Shown here: positions 8,012 through 16,201 of the stretch, one piece after another
Numbering within the stretch: the stretch's first letter is position 1
Layout: each line of letters begins with the position of its first letter
Position numbers and translations under genes: made by a program
From: Micromonospora phytophila
GTDB taxonomy: Bacteria > Actinomycetota > Actinomycetes > Mycobacteriales > Micromonosporaceae
Reading direction: 5' to 3'
Assembly (NCBI RefSeq): GCF_023656545.1
Contig: NZ_JAMOKF010000010.1
Location: 1 to 44,438, forward strand
Length of the DNA stretch: 44,438 nucleotides
The notes under the pieces: model-generated
Told to the model about the DNA's origin: nothing
Seen by the model: the letters and a program-made list of their open reading frames with translations, nothing else
The model's database searches: none

Positions 8012-10462
8012 GTGACCTGGATGCGGAAACGTGACCACAATGTGCTGACCAACGCCGCATCGCTGCTCGTCTGTGGGCTGCTGGCCGGGGTGGTGGTCGC
8101 GGCGGCGGCCTTCCCGGCGGTGGCCATGTCGGGGTTGGCGGCGAAGGCCGGCGCGGAGACGTTCGGCGCGCTGCCGAAGGAGCTGACGGTGGCCCGCGCG
8201 CCACAGATCAGCTACCTGTACGCCTCCGACGGCAAGACGCCGCTGGCGACGATGTTCGACGAGAACCGTCGCGACGTGAAACTCAAGGACATCGCGCCGA
8301 TCATGCAGAAGGCGATCATCGCCGCCGAGGACCACGACTTCTACAAGCACAACGGGGTCGACCTCAACGGCATCGCCCGGGCGTTCGTCAACAACCAGTC
8401 CGGCGCGGCCAGCCAGCAGGGCGCCTCGACGCTGACCATGCAGTACGTCCGGCTGGCCATCGCCTACTCGGCGACCCACCCGGCCGACGTGGTCGCGGCG
8501 ACGGAGGACACCAGCGCCCGCAAGCTGCGCGAGATGCGCTACGCCATCCAGATCGACAAGGAGCTCTCCAAGGACGAGATCCTGGAGCGCTACCTGAACA
8601 TCGCCGCCTTCGGCAACGGCGCGTACGGCATCCACGCCGCCAGCCAGGTCTACTTCAGCAAGCCGCCGAGCAAGCTCAAGCTCGAGGAAGCGGCGATGCT
8701 GGCCGGGATGGTCAAGGCCCCGAGCACCAACGACCCGACCACCAAGAGCGGCTACGCGGCCGCGCTGGCCCGGCGGGACTACGTCATCGAGAACCTGGTC
8801 GAGATCGGCGCGGCCACCCGGCAGGAGGCGGACGCCGCCAAGGCGGCCAAGCTGGTGATCACCGGCAAGCGGACCCCCAACGGCTGCGTCGACACCAACG
8901 AGAAGGGCTGGGGCTTCTTCTGCGACTACTTCTACCGCTGGTGGATGCAGCAGGAGACGTTCGGCTCGACCTCGTACGACCGGGAGCGGCGGCTCAAGAG
9001 CGGCGGCTACTCGATCATCACCACCCTGGACCCGCAGGCGCAGCGCGGCGCGGACAAGGCGGTGCGCAAGGCCAAGAAGGAGACCGCCAAGGAAGCCGCC
9101 ATGGTCGCGGTCGTCGAGCCGGGCACCGGGCGGGTCCGGGCGCTGGCGGTGAACCGCACGTTCAAGCTGGACGACCCGAGGAAGCCGGCCAACAAGGCGC
9201 ACAGCGATCCGAAGCAGCGTCAGAAGGGCAAGCTCGGCAACTACCCGAACACCGTCAACCCGCTGCTCACCGGCGGCGACGGCATCACCGGGTACCAGGC
9301 CGGCTCCACCTTCAAGATCTTCACCATCGTGGCCGCCCTGGAGAAGGGCATCCCCCTCAGCTACACCATCAACGCCCCGCAGCAGTTCAAGTCGGAATAC
9401 GTCATCCAGAGGAACTCTCCGGCGGCCTGCCCGGGCACGCACTTCTACTGCCCGACCAACTCCGGCAAGAAGGCCGGTGGCGTGCAGAACATGTGGAGCG
9501 CGTTCGCCCAGTCGATCAACACCTACTTCGTGCCGCTGCAACAGCAGGTCGGCGCGGACAACGTGGTGGACGTGGCCAAGCGGCTCGGCATCCAGTTCCG
9601 CACGACCGAGGACCTCCGGCTGGGCGGCACCAAGGAGGCGGCGCACGACTGGGGCGCCTTCACCCTCGGCGTCTCGCAGACCACCCCGCTGGAGTTGGCG
9701 AACGCGTACGCCACCCTGGCGGCGGACGGCCTGTACTGCGCACCGACCCCCGTGCAGCAGATCACGGACCCGGAGGGCAAGAAGCTCGACATCGCCAAGC
9801 CGAACTGCGAGCAGCGCGTCACCAAGGAGGTGGCCCGCGCCGCCGTCGACGCGGCCCGCTGCCCCGTCGGCGACAACTCCTCCACCAGCAGGTGCGGCGG
9901 CAACCGCACCGCCGCCGCGGTGAGGGGCATCGTCAAAGCGCCGGTGGCCGGCAAGTCCGGCACCACCGACTCGGAGAAGACCGCCTCGCTGGTCGCGATG
10001 ACCAAGCAGTACGCGGTGGCCGGCATCATGGCCGACCCGGACTGGCCGCAGACCAACGTGAAGATGAAGCACAGCCCGCGCGACGGCATCAACCCGCCGG
10101 TCTACGAGACGCTGCGCGACGCGATGCAGGGCAAGGATCGGAAGAACTTCGAGCCCCCGGGCAAGAAGATCTCCGAGGGTGACCAGCGCCGGATCCCCGA
10201 CGTGAAGTGCCTGGACGTGGACCAGGCGAAGTCCCGGATCAAGGCGGAGGGCTTCGACGCGGTGGTCTCCGACGTCAAGGTCCCGTCGAGCTGCCCCGTC
10301 GGGAAGGCCGCCGGCACCAGCCCGGACGGCCGGACCATCAAGGGCGGCGTGGTCACCATCCAGATCAGCAACGGTGGCGGCGCCACGGGCACCGGCACCA
10401 CATCCGGCACCCAGGGCAGGCCGACCACTCCGGGCCGCCCGCCGAGCCGCCCCGGCGGCTGA
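8012..10462 (+). CDS. ponA: Bifunctional penicillin-binding protein with PASTA domain (PonA2-like)
   Basis: An 816-residue class A PBP that polymerises and cross-links peptidoglycan outside the membrane. One N-terminal helix (about 14-40) anchors it. The glycosyltransferase domain (about 70-250) has catalytic Glu106 in AAEDHDFYKHNG and GASTLTMQY. The transpeptidase domain has the active Ser432 in GSTFK, SIN at 501-503 and KSGT at 648-651. A single PASTA domain (about 727-787, IPDVKCLDV) is followed by a Gly/Pro/Thr-rich tail. GTG 8012 is preferred to longer frames because of the TACCCT box. A strong hairpin terminator follows. The whiB4 neighbourhood matches mycobacterial ponA2. Confidence 0.93.
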   Translation: MTWMRKRDHNVLTNAASLLVCGLLAGVVVAAAAFPAVAMSGLAAKAGAETFGALPKELTVARAPQISYLYASDGKTPLATMFDENRRDVKLKDIAPIMQKAIIAAEDHDFYKHNGVDLNGIARAFVNNQSGAASQQGASTLTMQYVRLAIAYSATHPADVVAATEDTSARKLREMRYAIQIDKELSKDEILERYLNIAAFGNGAYGIHAASQVYFSKPPSKLKLEEAAMLAGMVKAPSTNDPTTKSGYAAALARRDYVIENLVEIGAATRQEADAAKAAKLVITGKRTPNGCVDTNEKGWGFFCDYFYRWWMQQETFGSTSYDRERRLKSGGYSIITTLDPQAQRGADKAVRKAKKETAKEAAMVAVVEPGTGRVRALAVNRTFKLDDPRKPANKAHSDPKQRQKGKLGNYPNTVNPLLTGGDGITGYQAGSTFKIFTIVAALEKGIPLSYTINAPQQFKSEYVIQRNSPAACPGTHFYCPTNSGKKAGGVQNMWSAFAQSINTYFVPLQQQVGADNVVDVAKRLGIQFRTTEDLRLGGTKEAAHDWGAFTLGVSQTTPLELANAYATLAADGLYCAPTPVQQITDPEGKKLDIAKPNCEQRVTKEVARAAVDAARCPVGDNSSTSRCGGNRTAAAVRGIVKAPVAGKSGTTDSEKTASLVAMTKQYAVAGIMADPDWPQTNVKMKHSPRDGINPPVYETLRDAMQGKDRKNFEPPGKKISEGDQRRIPDVKCLDVDQAKSRIKAEGFDAVVSDVKVPSSCPVGKAAGTSPDGRTIKGGVVTIQISNGGGATGTGTTSGTQGRPTTPGRPPSRPGG

Positions 10463-10479
10463 GCCGGCCCGACACACGC

Positions 10480-10516
10480 ACGGGCGGGCACCCCTCGCGG
10501 GGGTGCCCGCCCGTTT
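10480..10516. terminator. Bidirectional terminator after ponA
   Basis: A 15-bp perfect stem ACGGGCGGGCACCCC (10480-10494) pairs with 10500-10514 across a 5-base loop, followed by TTTC. It lies between the convergent ponA and yqeY genes and can serve both. Confidence 0.85.
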
Positions 10517-10543
10517 CGCGTACGCGGGTGGGTGAAGCGGCGG

Positions 10544-10999
10544 TCAGAGACCGAGCTGCCGGCGTACCTCGGCGGCCACCCGACCGCCCTCCGCCTGGCC
10601 GGCCACCGCGGCCTGGGCCGCCTTCATGGCCGGGCCCATCTGCGCCTTTCCGGTGAAACCGCCCGCGGCGAGCGCCCCCGAGACCAGCTCCGCCAGCTCC
10701 GCGTCGGAGAGCTGCTTCGGCAGGTAGCGCTCCAGCACCTCACCCTCGGCGGTCTCCTTCGCGGCCTGCTCCACGCGCCCGGCGTCGGCGAAGGCGACGG
10801 CGGCCTCCCGGCGCTTCTTCGCCTCCTTGGTCAGCACCGCGAGCACCTCGTCGTCGGTGAGCTCGCGCTTGGCCTTGCCGGCGACCTCCGCCGTGCCGAC
10901 GGCCGCGAGGGCCATCCGCAGGGTGGAGGTGGTCAGCTCGTCGCGCGCCTTGAGCGCGGTACGCATGTCGACGGTCAGACGGTCCTTCAGCGTGCTCAT
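10544..10999 (-). CDS. yqeY: GatB/YqeY domain-containing protein
   Basis: A 151-residue YqeY protein, similar to the C-terminal tRNA-binding helical domain of GatB. Typical parts are the N-terminal MSTLKDRLTVDMRTALKA, EREL-like KRELTDDEVLAVL and LERYLPKQLSDAELAELV. Its cellular role is not settled. The start at 10999 is only 25 bases from the divergent metallophosphoesterase ATG. A TAGTTT box 8 bases upstream suggests a leaderless mRNA. Confidence 0.9.
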   Translation of the reverse strand: MSTLKDRLTVDMRTALKARDELTTSTLRMALAAVGTAEVAGKAKRELTDDEVLAVLTKEAKKRREAAVAFADAGRVEQAAKETAEGEVLERYLPKQLSDAELAELVSGALAAGGFTGKAQMGPAMKAAQAAVAGQAEGGRVAAEVRRQLGL

Positions 11000-11007
11000 G
11001 GACGGTC

Positions 11008-11017
11008 AAACTACCCT
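11008..11017. promoter_or_regulatory. Overlapping divergent -10 boxes, yqeY and metallophosphoesterase
   Basis: TACCCT (plus, 11012-11017) and TAGTTT (minus, 11013-11008) share the TA at 11012-11013. They lie 7 and 8 bases from the ATGs at 11025 and 10999. Both transcripts would be leaderless and would start almost back to back. Confidence 0.5.
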
Positions 11018-11024
11018 GATCGGC

Positions 11025-11918
11025 ATGCGAAAGCGCACACTATTCCGGCTCGCGGCCGGAACCACCGCGATCGGCGCGGCAACCCTGGCGTACGCGTCGC
11101 TCGTCGAGCGCAACATGTTCACCCTGCGGCGGTACGACGTGCCGATGCTGCCGGCCGACGCCGAACCGCTGCGCATCCTGCACCTGTCGGATCTGCACAT
11201 GATGCCCGACCAGCGGCGCAAGCAGGGCTGGGTGGCCTCGCTGGCCGCGCTCGACCCCGACCTCGTCGTGGTCACCGGGGACAACATGGCCCACCCGGGG
11301 GCCGTGCCGGGCGTGCTGCGCGCCCTGCAGCCGCTGCTCGACTTCCCGGGAGCCTTCGTCTTCGGCTCCAACGACTACACCGGGCCGGTCTGGAAGAACC
11401 CCTTCACCTACTTCCTGCCCCACCGGGAGTACACCGAGGGCGTCCAGCTGCCCTTCGAGGAGCTGCGCACCGTCTTCAGCGGCGCGGGCTGGGCCGACCT
11501 GAACAACGCCCGGACGACCCTGAAGGCGGGCGGCCGGCTGATCGAGCTGGTCGGCGTGGACGACCCCCACGTCGAGCGGGACGACTACCCGTCGGTGGCC
11601 GGGGCGGTGTCGTCCTCGGCCGACCTGTCGATCGCGCTCAGCCACTCTCCGGAGCCGCCGGTGCTCGACCAGATGGCCGCCGACGGCTTCGGGCTGATGC
11701 TGGCCGGGCACACCCACGGCGGGCAGGTCTGCGTGCCCGGTGTCGGAGCGCTGGTGACCAACTGCGGCCTGCCCCGGTCCATGGCCCGCGGCCTGCACCG
11801 CTGGCCCGGGTCGGACTCCTGGCTGCACGTCTCCGCCGGCCTCGGCACCCACCCGACCGCGCCGGTCCGGTTCGCCTGCCCGCCGGAGGCGACCGTGCTC
11901 ACCCTCATCCCCCGCTGA
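11025..11918 (+). CDS. Membrane-anchored metallophosphoesterase (Rv3683-like)
   Basis: A 297-residue calcineurin-like phosphoesterase. An N-terminal hydrophobic segment (about 6-26) anchors or exports it. Metal-ligand motifs in order are HLSDLHM, TGDN, GSND (in place of GNHD), LSHSP and AGHTHGGQ, all present. This resembles the YkuE/YaeI branch, which acts on lipid phosphates such as UDP-diacylglucosamine, but the substrate here is unknown. ATG 11025 follows TACCCT by 7 bases. The position after ponA2 matches Rv3683. Confidence 0.88.
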   Translation: MRKRTLFRLAAGTTAIGAATLAYASLVERNMFTLRRYDVPMLPADAEPLRILHLSDLHMMPDQRRKQGWVASLAALDPDLVVVTGDNMAHPGAVPGVLRALQPLLDFPGAFVFGSNDYTGPVWKNPFTYFLPHREYTEGVQLPFEELRTVFSGAGWADLNNARTTLKAGGRLIELVGVDDPHVERDDYPSVAGAVSSSADLSIALSHSPEPPVLDQMAADGFGLMLAGHTHGGQVCVPGVGALVTNCGLPRSMARGLHRWPGSDSWLHVSAGLGTHPTAPVRFACPPEATVLTLIPR

Positions 11919-12077
11919 CCGCCGATTTGACCGTGCCGTGCTGACGGTGGGTCAGTTGGGGTGCCGCGCGCGCCGCCGAGGGCTGAATGGTCAGCGGAGG
12001 CGGCGGGCGCGTCTCCGGGTTCGGTGACGGGGGCGAGCCGGCCGCCGGCGGGCCCGGAGCCGGTGGGGGTACCGAGT

Positions 12078-12105
12078 TTGACCCTCGGAGGAGGTGGGCT
12101 ACTAT
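12078..12105 (+). promoter_or_regulatory. Promoter of tRNA-Pro
   Basis: TTGACC (12078-12083), a 16-base spacer and TACTAT (12100-12105), close to the vegetative sigma consensus. Transcription would begin near 12112, a few bases before the mature tRNA. Confidence 0.75.
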
Positions 12106-12119
12106 TTGTCGGCACGCCT

Positions 12120-12200
<81 letters not shown>

Positions 12201-12202
12201 CC

Positions 12203-12240
12203 AAAAGGCCAGGTGAGATCACCTCTCACCTGGCCTTTTT
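12203..12240 (+). terminator. Terminator of tRNA-Pro
   Basis: A 16-bp perfect stem, AAAAGGCCAGGTGAGA at 12203-12218 pairing with 12224-12239, with a 5-base loop and a T-run on the 3' side. Confidence 0.88.
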
Positions 12241-12270
12241 GTTATGCCCTCGACACTCTGCCCCATCGGC

Positions 12271-12420
12271 TCAGGCCGCTGGCTCGTCGGCGCTTTCGTC
12301 CTCGTCAGCCCCGAAAGTCAGCGGAAAGTCAGCAAACGAGTCCCCTGACCTTCTCCGCGTCGGCCTCGAAGGCGTGCGTGTACCGGTCCGACCGCGGCGG
12401 TGGTGTGGTCATCCCGGTGC
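12271..12420 (-). pseudogene. Possible tyrosine-integrase C-terminal remnant
   Basis: On the minus strand one frame reads SDRYTHAFEADAEKVRGLV, which looks like the catalytic Tyr box (D-x-Y-x-H) at the end of tyrosine recombinases. A neighbouring frame, shifted by one base, continues with DSFADFPLTFGADEDESADE and stops at 12271. The upstream sequence has no recognisable integrase domain, so this would be a decayed, frameshifted 3' end. Its position next to attL, where such genes usually lie, supports the reading; the short length makes it tentative. Confidence 0.35.
12317..12338 (+). repeat. Arm-type repeat, left copy
   Basis: GTCAGCGGAAAGTCAGCAAA followed by CG. It is an 11-base-period tandem of AAAGTCAGC and matches 16442-16463 at 20 of 22 positions in the same orientation. 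The copies lie about 120 and 100 bases inside the two att copies, as integrase arm sites do. Confidence 0.6.
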
Positions 12421-12551
12421 GGGTCGAGAACGGCGGCCACCCACCAGCCAGCCGCGTCCCCAACCTCACTGGGCAGAACACCTAGCGGTCATCGAGTTCG
12501 ACCGTCGGTGAGAGCTCACGACACTGCCGAATTCCGCTCTTATGAATCAAG

Positions 12552-12571
12552 GCGGCCCGCAAGCGGGCCGC
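12552..12571. repeat. GC-rich hairpin
   Basis: GCGGCCCGC, two A, GCGGGCCGC: a 9-bp perfect stem. There is no T-run. It could be a transcription stop or part of a dispersed GC-rich element. Confidence 0.5.
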
Positions 12572-12742
12572 GCCGGCCCGGCCCCGGCCTGCTGGCGACC
12601 TCCGGCCGGCATCGGCCGGGCCGGCCGGCCACGCTGACGGACGACCAGGGCCTAGAAGACCTCGGGGCTCCGCCCCGAACCCCGACCCTCCTCAGAGATG
12701 CCGCCCACGGATCCCCTCGCCGGGCACCACAAGGGCTACCAG

Positions 12743-12808
12743 CCTCCCCGGACGGGGCCAATGTCGTTCGGCTGGTGACGCGCTCCACCTTGTCCCCGTC
12801 CGGGGAGG
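12743..12808. repeat. 15-bp perfect inverted repeat with 36-base spacer
   Basis: CCTCCCCGGACGGGG (12743-12757) is inverted at 12794-12808. It lies 40 bases past the stop of the minus-strand gene ending at 12848. It could act as that gene's terminator, although the loop is long and there is no T-run. Confidence 0.65.
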
Positions 12809-12847
12809 TGGACGGTCTGGCGACTGCCCGACGAGGAGATCCGCTAC

Positions 12848-13480
12848 CTAGCCTTGGAGCCGCTGCGCCCAGTACACCTGTCCGTCGGGGCCCATGTAGA
12901 CCAGGGACAACAGCAGGTCCGACATCGCAACCGGCGCGGTGGCTATCGTCTCCCGACCCGGATTTTCGGGGTACGGGAAGCGCGCGACGAACGTCAGCGG
13001 CGAAGCATTCTCGTCGGTCACGCCAAGTCTGTTGCCGTTGGTCCGCCCACCGGTCTCCCCGACTTTGATATAGCCTGCGCCTTCCAGCCAGGGATAGCGC
13101 TGGGCGATCTTGTTCTCGACTCCGGCGGTACCGACGCTGACGGCCTCCTCCCCTGGCGCAGACACGCCGAACGTCCCCGGCTTGTGCTTGGTGCGCTTGT
13201 CGATGAGGAAGATCGCGAAATAGCCGCCATCGAGTGGCTTGGGCGGGGCCTGCCAGGAAACCCGGCCGAGCACCAACTGGTCGCGTCCGGAGGCCAACGG
13301 CGCATGCGTCTCCTCACCGAGCGCAGCCTGAGCCTCCTCGTAGCTGACGAACCTGAGCGAGGACTCGATTACCAGCGCTTCCGGACCGTACGGCGGGTGG
13401 TTGTGCCACCACCGCCAAGCGACGACGGCCACCACCGCCAGGGTGATCGCCACCAGCGGTCGAGTTCTTCGCCACGTCAC
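12848..13480 (-). CDS. Island hypothetical protein, single membrane anchor
   Basis: A 210-residue protein of unknown family. GTG 13480 begins MTWRRTRPL, followed by one hydrophobic helix (about 9-22) with WRWW at its outer edge and an exported domain of about 180 residues. The domain has alternating beta-like segments (YFAIFLIDKR, PLTFVARFPYPENPG) and no Cys. It is less GC-rich than the backbone and uses more A/T-ending codons, which fits transfer. It is first of three minus-strand genes inside the tRNA-Pro island. Confidence 0.65.
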   Translation of the reverse strand: MTWRRTRPLVAITLAVVAVVAWRWWHNHPPYGPEALVIESSLRFVSYEEAQAALGEETHAPLASGRDQLVLGRVSWQAPPKPLDGGYFAIFLIDKRTKHKPGTFGVSAPGEEAVSVGTAGVENKIAQRYPWLEGAGYIKVGETGGRTNGNRLGVTDENASPLTFVARFPYPENPGRETIATAPVAMSDLLLSLVYMGPDGQVYWAQRLQG

Positions 13481-13501
13481 GCGCGATAGTGAACCACGCG
13501 A

Positions 13502-13954
13502 TCACCAGATCCCGGGGGGCGCCCAAGCTGACAGTTGAGGCGCGCCTGGCACAGAAGGACTCCTGTCAGCCGACCGCAACCGAACAATCCTCGGCCATGA
13601 TGCCAAGAAGATCGCAGATCGCCGCGTCAGCTTCCCCTTGGATGGGTGCTGCTTGATCACCGCTGCCGCCGCGCGCCTCCCCGCGCCAAAGCATGTCGGG
13701 TTCTGCTGCACGACCTCGGCGAGAATCTTGCTTTGCGCCTCATCGAGGGTGTTGTCCCGCGCGTTCACTTCGAGCCCACGCTGCTGCATCTGCTTCCGGA
13801 GCTGGCTGGCACGACTTGCGAACTCTTGCTCGGCCTGCTCACACATCGCAGACTGCTTGGTTGCGCCAACATGGCCGGCCGCGCCGACGGCGTACCCGCC
13901 CACCGCAAGAGCAACTGCCCCGGCGCTCACCAACGCGATCATCGATCGTCTCAT
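13502..13954 (-). CDS. Island small exported or membrane-anchored protein
   Basis: A 150-residue protein with no family I recognise. MRRSMIALVSAGAVALAVGG is a signal anchor or signal peptide. A helical, charged stretch follows (EQAEQEFASRASQLRKQMQQ), then two Cys (MCEQ and PTCFGAG) and a basic tail. ATG 13954 is chosen because the hydrophobic segment begins there and a TACGAT box ends 8 bases upstream. The end lies 21 bases from the next island gene. Base use is less GC-biased than the backbone. Confidence 0.6.
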   Translation of the reverse strand: MRRSMIALVSAGAVALAVGGYAVGAAGHVGATKQSAMCEQAEQEFASRASQLRKQMQQRGLEVNARDNTLDEAQSKILAEVVQQNPTCFGAGRRAAAAVIKQHPSKGKLTRRSAIFLASWPRIVRLRSADRSPSVPGAPQLSAWAPPGIW

Positions 13955-14263
13955 TGCGCGGGATCGTATCGGCCCAGGTCTGGGCAACACATCTGCCCTC
14001 TCTGTTACTTGCCGCACGGGCCTCCACGGGCCAGTAGCCACGAGGCCGAGCGGTCACCAGCGGGCACGAGAGGTCTGCCGGCGCGTGGCCGCAGGCAGGC
14101 TTTTCGGGGCTTCACGTCCGGTTGAGCACGGTCTTTCAAACTGACGGTGCTGAGCAGGGGGATATGGACGGGGCGCGGGACGCCTACCAGCGGGTCCTGG
14201 GCGGCGGGGCGGCTCCTGGCCGGCGGGGTGGGGGCGTAGGCAGCGCGGCGGGCGGCTCTCGCG
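13955..14263. other. Intergenic region inside island
   Basis: 309 bases holding the TACGAT -10 box at 13963-13968 (minus strand) for the small exported protein. I see no gene, repeat or clear terminator in the remainder. Confidence 0.4.
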
Positions 14264-16189
14264 TCAGGGTCGCACCGTAATGATCCTTGCGGTCGACCTT
14301 TGCGCCAGCACCACGCGGCCGTCGGGGTTCGCCGCCATCAGCCAGATGTCGGTGGGGGTGCGACTGGGCACGTTGCTGAAGCTCGGGGGAAGCTCGACCA
14401 GGGGGGTCCGTCGGGGGTGGCGGCACAGGTAGTCGGCGCAGCTCAGCAGGACGGCCCGGCGAGGCTGCGGGGCCGACTGGCCGACCTGGACGCCCACGCG
14501 CTGCGGGGGGTTGCGCTCGATCCCTACGCCGTAGACGCCGCCCTGGGGGCGGTCGATGGTGGCCACCGGTTCGTCGCTGCCGCAGGTGTCCTTCAGGCAG
14601 TCGAACATGTCGTCGAAATGGAGCAGTGCCAGCTCTTCGTTGCTCGGCATGCCGGGTTGTCGGGGGTCGGACGGCGGCGCGAGGTGGGCGGAGTCGCAGG
14701 CCGTTGTCGTACACCAGCCGACCGAAACGGCGCCGGTGGACGGGGAGCGGAAGGCGATGACCGGCCGACCCGCGCGATCCGTGCCGACCGCGAGCAGTCT
14801 CTCCCGCCACGCCTCCTGCGTCCATTTCAAGGAGGTCTGCACAACCCCGAAGCTGATGACCGTGGGGCGCACGCAGAAGACGTCACGGCAAAGGCGCAAC
14901 CCCAACTCGACCGCCGCCGGCTCCCGGGCCACGGACCCACCCCCCGACTTCTGGGGTCCCACCGGTATCGCGGTGCCGATGAGGATTTCCCCGCTGGGGG
15001 CCAGGGCGATCGCCGACGCCCGCGACCCGATGAGTGCCCTGTCCATGCCGTCCCGCCGCCGGCAGACCCGCTGCGCGTCGCAGTGCTCCAGTTGGTAGTC
15101 GCCGAGGGCGAACACCGAGCCGTCGGGTGCGACCACGGCGCCTCCCGTCCGATCGTCCACCGTCACCGACAGCTTGGTCCGCTGGATCGCACGGCACCAA
15201 TCGTCGAGGCAGTCGTAGACGGTGGAGTGCCCCACGATCACCGGATGCCGACCCGCCGGCCAGCCCACGGCAAAGAGTTGGGTGAAGACCGGTAGTAGGC
15301 CGGGTTGCGATGCGCTGGGGTCGCGTGACTCCTGGACGGCGACCTCGGGCAGGCGCTCCGAGGCGACGACGCCACCGGCGAGCACCGTCGGCAACAGCAG
15401 CGCGGCGAGGGCGATCGGCAGGGCCATCCGGCGGAAGCGCCCCTGCACACGGCTCGTCTGCCATTCCTCCTGCTTCGCGCCCCAGAGCAGTTGGCCGGCG
15501 GGAAGCTTGCGGTATGCGGCTACCAGGGTGGACGCCTGTAGCGCGACCAGCGCGACCAGCACCACGTCCTTGATCAACCAGAGTGCCAGCCCGACCAGGT
15601 GTCCCTCAGCGGCGCGCTCGGTCCACGCCAGGGCCCAGCCGGCGAGCTGCGCCGGCGCGGCCAGACCGAGCAGCAGCAGAAAGCCGATGCGCCACACTCT
15701 GCCCCGCACGAGCGCCGACGCCGTCCGGTAAGCCGTCATGCCGCGGATGCCGTCGAAGACCGCGACCGGAACCACGAGCGCGAGTCTCACCAGGATCGGG
15801 GCGACAGACAGGGCGAGACCGACGGCGACCGCACCGAACACCGCGGGGTCAGCCGGTAGGGCAAGACCCAGCAGAAGAATGCCCGCCACTACTACCGCAC
15901 CGGCTACGAGCAGGGCGCCGAAGGCGGTGGGCAGCACCGGCAGGGCCCGACGCAGCGGTCGGGGGGCTCCACGGCCGAGGACGAACACGCCCGCCGTCAG
16001 TGCCCAGGTCCAGAGAAGCGCGGTGACGGCAACCTCGGGCCAGCCGGCCGGCGCGAGAACGAGGATGCCGTTGATCACCTGCGAGGTCTCGGAACCGGTG
16101 GAGAGCCGCCAGATCGTCTGGAAGAGCGACAGCGGCACGAGCACCAGCACAAGTGACACAAGAAGGGCGCGCCGTGGCGTATGGATCAC
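14264..16189 (-). CDS. Island polytopic membrane protein with exported cysteine-pair repeats
   Basis: A 641-residue protein. The first 275 residues hold about seven hydrophobic segments, several highly Leu/Val-rich. The remainder is an exported domain with six Cys pairs: CX4C at 327-332, 434-439, 493-498, 531-536 and 584-589, and CX5C at 370-376. Around the pairs are beta-like phrases such as GRPVIAFRSPSTGAVSVGWC, which recalls the roughly 60-residue repeats of secreted bacterial beta-propeller-like proteins with VAHC....C motifs. The fold is inference and the function unknown. GTG 16189 follows TACCCT by 6 bases. It is the main cargo of the island. Confidence 0.7.
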   Translation of the reverse strand: MIHTPRRALLVSLVLVLVPLSLFQTIWRLSTGSETSQVINGILVLAPAGWPEVAVTALLWTWALTAGVFVLGRGAPRPLRRALPVLPTAFGALLVAGAVVVAGILLLGLALPADPAVFGAVAVGLALSVAPILVRLALVVPVAVFDGIRGMTAYRTASALVRGRVWRIGFLLLLGLAAPAQLAGWALAWTERAAEGHLVGLALWLIKDVVLVALVALQASTLVAAYRKLPAGQLLWGAKQEEWQTSRVQGRFRRMALPIALAALLLPTVLAGGVVASERLPEVAVQESRDPSASQPGLLPVFTQLFAVGWPAGRHPVIVGHSTVYDCLDDWCRAIQRTKLSVTVDDRTGGAVVAPDGSVFALGDYQLEHCDAQRVCRRRDGMDRALIGSRASAIALAPSGEILIGTAIPVGPQKSGGGSVAREPAAVELGLRLCRDVFCVRPTVISFGVVQTSLKWTQEAWRERLLAVGTDRAGRPVIAFRSPSTGAVSVGWCTTTACDSAHLAPPSDPRQPGMPSNEELALLHFDDMFDCLKDTCGSDEPVATIDRPQGGVYGVGIERNPPQRVGVQVGQSAPQPRRAVLLSCADYLCRHPRRTPLVELPPSFSNVPSRTPTDIWLMAANPDGRVVLAQRSTARIITVRP

Positions 16190-16195
16190 CAGCGC

Positions 16196-16201
16196 AGGGT
16201 A
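16196..16201 (-). promoter_or_regulatory. -10 box of island membrane-protein gene
   Basis: TACCCT on the minus strand, 6 bases before GTG 16189; leaderless arrangement. Confidence 0.5.

Larger units (their letters stand above)
12250..12847. other. Island left end without intact gene
   Basis: About 600 bases. They hold the possible integrase remnant, the 22-base arm-type repeat (12317-12338), a GCGGCCCGC/GCGGGCCGC hairpin (12552-12571) and a long inverted repeat (12743-12808). The part from 12560 to 12700 is extremely GC-rich and low in complexity. No other coding region is supported. Confidence 0.5.

Noticed and set aside
7991..10477. Long minus-strand open frame opposite ponA
   Set aside because: Antisense shadow of a complete penicillin-binding protein.
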